Positions 35,621-38,491 of a stretch of DNA of 38,491 nucleotides are shown piece by piece. The stretch's first letter is position 1. Every line of letters begins with the position of its first letter. The DNA is taken from positions 1-38,491 of the forward strand of contig JAIOWZ010000011.1 of NCBI GenBank assembly GCA_021741905.1, given 5' to 3'. The translations under genes and the position numbers were made by a program. A model generated the notes under the pieces. It did no database searches. It saw nothing but the letters and a program-made list of their open reading frames with translations, and had not been told where the DNA came from. This stretch comes from Candidatus Planktophila sp. GTDB lineage: Bacteria; Actinomycetota; Actinomycetes; Nanopelagicales; Nanopelagicaceae.

Positions 35621-36673
35621 ATGATGAAACTACTCAACAGATTACGCGAGGGAAATCTGCGCGATTGGGGTGCCTCTTTCTGGGAACAATCCTCACCTAC
35701 TAAGAGAAAAGTTATAGCAACCTCTCTCATTGGTTTTGCCGCACTTGCTCCATTCATGGGATTTGGCCTCCTAGACACACCTGTGAGTGACTACGGCGCA
35801 GTTCTTGTCTATCCAGTTGGCATGTTTATTTTGATGGCTTTGGGTCTTAATATTGTTGTGGGTAAGAGTGGCTTACTTGATTTGGGTTATGTTGCATTCT
35901 TTGCAATCGGTGCCTACACAATGGCCATACTTGGAACCAGAACTTCGCTTAACACCTGGGAAATTATGCCTATCGGTATCGCACTTGCGATGCTGGCTGG
36001 ACTAATTCTTGGTCTACCTGCCTTGCGTCTGCGCGGGGATTACCTGGCGATTGTGACCTTAGGATTTGGTGAAATTGTTCGTATCTCGGCTCTCAACACC
36101 CGTGAAATTGGTGGACCTAACGGAATTGCAAACGTCCCAGTTCCTCCCTCAATTGGCCCGATTAAATTCTCATTAAATGATCAGAAAGCATTTTTCTGGG
36201 TTGTTCTCATTATGATTTTGTTAACGATTTGGATGATTCGTCGTCTCTCTGTTCGTCGTGCTGGTAGAGCATGGGAAGCGATTCGCCAAGATGAAGATGT
36301 TGCCGAACTGATGGGCGTCCATACATTGAAGTACAAGTTGTGGTCATTCTCCTTAGGAGCAGCAGTTGGTGGAGCAGCAGGAGTTCTCTACGCCTCAAAG
36401 ACCCTTTTCATCGCACCTGAGATGTTTACGCTCAATGTTTCAATTCTCATCCTGGCATGTGTGGTGTTTGGTGGAATGGGAAATATCTGGGGTGTAGTTC
36501 TTGGTGCTGCTATTTTGGCTTATCTGCCTGAACGCATTCGCTTCATCTCAGATGCGCGTTTACTTGTATTTGGGTTAGCTCTAGTGATCACAATGAATTT
36601 CCGCCCAGATGGACTACTACCACGCAAGAAGCGTGAAAAAGCCATAGTTAAATCAACACAGGATGGGATATAA
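35621..36673 (+). CDS. livM: LivM-type ABC permease
   Basis: Second HAAT permease, 350 residues, paired with LivH. An N-terminal charged region (1-27) precedes the first membrane segment. Family blocks: GLNIVVGKSGLLDLGYVAFFAIGAY, PALRLRGDYLAIVTLGFGEI, and the docking loop AWEAIRQDEDVAELMGV. About eight to nine hydrophobic segments. Starts with tandem ATG codons immediately after the livH stop. The C-terminus overlaps the start region of the LivG gene. Confidence 0.94.
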   Translation: MMKLLNRLREGNLRDWGASFWEQSSPTKRKVIATSLIGFAALAPFMGFGLLDTPVSDYGAVLVYPVGMFILMALGLNIVVGKSGLLDLGYVAFFAIGAYTMAILGTRTSLNTWEIMPIGIALAMLAGLILGLPALRLRGDYLAIVTLGFGEIVRISALNTREIGGPNGIANVPVPPSIGPIKFSLNDQKAFFWVVLIMILLTIWMIRRLSVRRAGRAWEAIRQDEDVAELMGVHTLKYKLWSFSLGAAVGGAAGVLYASKTLFIAPEMFTLNVSILILACVVFGGMGNIWGVVLGAAILAYLPERIRFISDARLLVFGLALVITMNFRPDGLLPRKKREKAIVKSTQDGI

Positions 36674-36677
36674 AATT

Positions 36678-37586
36678 ATGTATAACGTCCTATTCGTTTA
36701 CTTAGCAATGGCTGTCCTTATTTCAATAGACACAATTCGGAGAGACCGCATACAAAAAGGTAAAGACCAGGAACGTTATGTCCAAGAGCGCACCCTACTC
36801 GGACAAAAGACGAAGAGAGTGTTACTAGAGCTAAAGAATCTCACGATCACCTTCGGTGGAGTTACCGCCCTAAATGCAGTAAACCTTAAGATTTATCAAG
36901 GTGAAATTCTGGCTCTGATTGGGCCAAACGGAGCGGGCAAAACAACTGTGTTCAATGTTGTAACAGGGGTTTACCGTGCCACATCGGGTGAAGTTTTATT
37001 GAATGAGCAATCTCTCGATGGCATGAAACGCCACCACATTACAAAAATTGGAATCGCAAGAACATTTCAAAACATTCGACTATTTGGTGATATGACAGCT
37101 TTAGAAAATGTCATCACAGGAACTGATGTTCATAAGAGATCTGGCCTCTTAGGCGGATTGTTTGGAATGCCACGGGCTCGTCGAGAAGAAAAAGCTGGTC
37201 GAGTAAAAGCTCATGAAATTCTTCAATTCATTGGAATCGATGAGTACTCCGATCGATTGGCTCGCAATCTTCCTTATGGTGTTCAGCGCAGATTAGAGAT
37301 CGCCCGTGCTCTTGGTACTAATCCACAATTGCTCTTGCTAGACGAGCCTGCAGCCGGATTTAATCCTGCTGAAAAAGTTGAGTTAGCAAATACGATCAAA
37401 AAGATTAGAGATGCTGGATATACCGTGCTACTTATTGAGCATGACATGTCCCTCATCATGGGTATTTCTGATCGAGTAGCGGTTTTAGATTTCGGCCAGA
37501 AAATTGCTGATGATCTACCTTCAGTTGTTCAAAACGATAAGCGCGTTATTGAAGCGTATTTAGGAGTGCCAGCTGATGCGTCTTGA
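36678..37586 (+). CDS. livG: LivG-type ABC ATPase with N-terminal membrane segment
   Basis: ATP-binding subunit of the HAAT transporter. Walker A GPNGAGKTT (82-90), signature LPYGVQRRLEIARAL, Walker B LLLLDEPAAG and switch His in LLIEHDM are intact. The unusual part is residues 1-48: a hydrophobic helix (about 3-19, NVLFVYLAMAVLISI) followed by a basic linker (RRDRIQKGKDQ), placing the ABC domain about 45 residues later than in standard LivG. The ATG at 36678 is preferred to the overlapping ATG at 36663, which would have no ribosome-site spacing; a GTG at 36819 would give a conventional LivG but has no good ribosome site. Overlaps livF by 11 nt. Confidence 0.9.
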   Translation: MYNVLFVYLAMAVLISIDTIRRDRIQKGKDQERYVQERTLLGQKTKRVLLELKNLTITFGGVTALNAVNLKIYQGEILALIGPNGAGKTTVFNVVTGVYRATSGEVLLNEQSLDGMKRHHITKIGIARTFQNIRLFGDMTALENVITGTDVHKRSGLLGGLFGMPRARREEKAGRVKAHEILQFIGIDEYSDRLARNLPYGVQRRLEIARALGTNPQLLLLDEPAAGFNPAEKVELANTIKKIRDAGYTVLLIEHDMSLIMGISDRVAVLDFGQKIADDLPSVVQNDKRVIEAYLGVPADAS

Positions 37587-38295
37587 AATCAAAGATTTAA
37601 GGGTTCACTACGGAAAGATTGAAGCCATTAAGGGCGTCTCCGTTGTCGTCAACCAAGGTGAAATTGTTACGCTAATTGGTGCTAATGGCGCCGGCAAGAC
37701 AACGATGCTAAAAACCATCTCTGGATTGCGTCCCGTGACAAGTGGTCAAATCTTGTTTGATGGTGAAGACATTTCAAAGGTGCCAGCACACAAGCGCGTT
37801 GATTTGGGATTGTCACAAGCCCCTGAAGGCCGAGGCATCTTTCCCGGTATGACTGTTTTAGAGAATCTCGAAATGGGTAAGTACAACCGCAAGAATCGCA
37901 GAGCTGAGATGCATGAAGATTTGGAGATGGTGTACCACCTATTTCCTCGCTTGAAGGAGCGAACATCGCAATCTGGTGGAACTCTTTCTGGGGGAGAGCA
38001 GCAGATGCTTTCTATCGGACGCGCTCTAATGGCACGCCCTAAAGTTTTGTTACTGGATGAGCCTTCTATGGGACTTGCTCCGCAGATGATTGCCAATATT
38101 TTCAGGATCATCACTGAAATTAATAAGCAAGGTGTGACAATTTTGTTAGTAGAACAAAATGCGCAACAAGCTCTGCAGCGCGCACATCGCGCTTATGTTC
38201 TGGAAATCGGAAAAGTTGTGAAAGAGGCTAAAGCGTCAGACCTGCTCAATGATCCAGCGGTGCGTGCGGCATATCTTGGTACTGGTGCTCACTAG
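37576..38295 (+). CDS. livF: LivF-type ABC ATPase
   Basis: Second ATP-binding subunit of the HAAT transporter, 239 residues and conventional in layout: starts MRLEIKDLRVHYGKIEAIKG, Walker A GANGAGKTT, signature LSGGEQQMLSIGRAL, Walker B VLLLDEPSMGL and His switch replaced by Gln in LLVEQN, as is usual in LivF. The APEGRGIFPGMTVLENLEMG segment is typical. The ATG lies inside the end of livG. Its TAG stop overlaps the TAG stop of the convergent thioesterase gene. Confidence 0.95.
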   Translation: MRLEIKDLRVHYGKIEAIKGVSVVVNQGEIVTLIGANGAGKTTMLKTISGLRPVTSGQILFDGEDISKVPAHKRVDLGLSQAPEGRGIFPGMTVLENLEMGKYNRKNRRAEMHEDLEMVYHLFPRLKERTSQSGGTLSGGEQQMLSIGRALMARPKVLLLDEPSMGLAPQMIANIFRIITEINKQGVTILLVEQNAQQALQRAHRAYVLEIGKVVKEAKASDLLNDPAVRAAYLGTGAH

Positions 38296-38491
38296 CGTTC
38301 AGCGAGAATCATGCAGGTGATACGGGCAGTGCAGGTGCGCTGTCCGTCTTCATTTGTAATCACAATATCCCAACAGCAGAGAGTTTTTCCGATTGAAACA
38401 GCGGTTGCTACACCCGTAACAATTCCTGTTGCGGTGGCTTTGTGATGTGTTGCATTGATATCTATTCCAACGATCCGTCGATTCTCACCAG
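38292..38491 (-). CDS. PaaI-like hotdog thioesterase, C-terminal part
   Basis: Partial gene running off the right edge; the last 66 codons are present. The encoded tail reads IVGIDINATHHKATATG, then VATAVSIGKTLCCWDI and RTCTARITCMIL, which matches the second half of PaaI/YdiI-type hotdog-fold acyl-CoA thioesterases (VGxxIxxxHxxxxxxGxVxxxAxxxxxGrxxxxwxv). The N-terminal part with the catalytic region is outside the window, so substrate and full length cannot be judged. The stop codon (38292-38294) overlaps the livF stop. Confidence 0.8.
   Translation of the reverse strand, partial: GENRRIVGIDINATHHKATATGIVTGVATAVSIGKTLCCWDIVITNEDGQRTCTARITCMILAER

Noticed and set aside
36669-36674. TATAAA as an internal promoter before livG
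   Set aside because: It lies only 3 bases before the chosen ATG and has no -35 match; transcription from it would begin inside the coding region.
1-38491. Mobile element, prophage, CRISPR or defence island
   Set aside because: No transposase, integrase, repeat-spacer array or defence gene is visible; all substantial frames are accounted for by housekeeping genes.

Overview
The window is almost entirely protein-coding DNA from a gene-dense, low-to-mid GC actinobacterium. The evidence is an Actinobacteria-type ftsZ-pgeF-yggS-sepF-yggT cluster, a PriA-type HisA beside trp genes that lack trpF, a translational T-box with an ultrashort stem I in front of ileS, an ANTAR response regulator of the PdtaR type next to pyk, and a DksA/TraR-like gene followed by lspA, rluD and dnaE. 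Base composition (mid-40s % GC by eye), very short or overlapping intergenic gaps and shared stop codons suggest a streamlined freshwater lineage such as Nanopelagicales (acI). That placement is an inference.

Layout. 1-3300 (+): end of the division cluster (ftsZ, pgeF, yggS, sepF, yggT). 3297-6407 (-): ileS, convergent with yggT and preceded by a T-box leader (6408-6571). 6677-12413 (+): DksA/TraR-like protein with a histone-H1-like tail, lspA, rluD, dnaE. 12456-24310 (+): a continuous supraoperon hisD-C-B-H-A-F-I, trpE, a tiny Trp-region membrane protein, trpC-B-A, then a MauE-like protein, a DsbA-like thioredoxin and lgt. 24331-25038 (+): VIT/CCC1-family transporter. 25152-31116 (+): gltB-gltD. 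31126-33264 (+): pyk, an unusual tRNA with a CAA anticodon, and pdtaR. 33419-38295 (+): a five-gene HAAT-type amino-acid ABC transporter (livK-H-M-G-F). 38292-38491 (-): the 3' part of a hotdog thioesterase that runs off the window.

How it works together. The window covers division (FtsZ, SepF), protein synthesis (IleS, tRNA, LspA/Lgt lipoprotein maturation, RluD), replication (DnaE), and a nitrogen and amino-acid block: GltBD makes glutamate, the his and trp genes use it, and the Liv transporter imports amino acids. From memory, the gene order closely follows the corresponding region of Streptomyces chromosomes, but compressed and with divIVA missing between yggT and ileS.

No dedicated mobile element, CRISPR array, phage gene or defence system was seen. 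The least ordinary signals are: a class I (short variable arm) tRNA with a leucine CAA anticodon; a tRNA-like fold in the 5' UTR of the DksA-like gene; a LivG ATPase with an N-terminal membrane segment; a minimal 56-residue version of the Trp-region membrane protein; and the GXHH variant of the IleS signature motif. No stretch longer than 300 bases lacks a gene; the longest non-coding stretch is 6408-6676.
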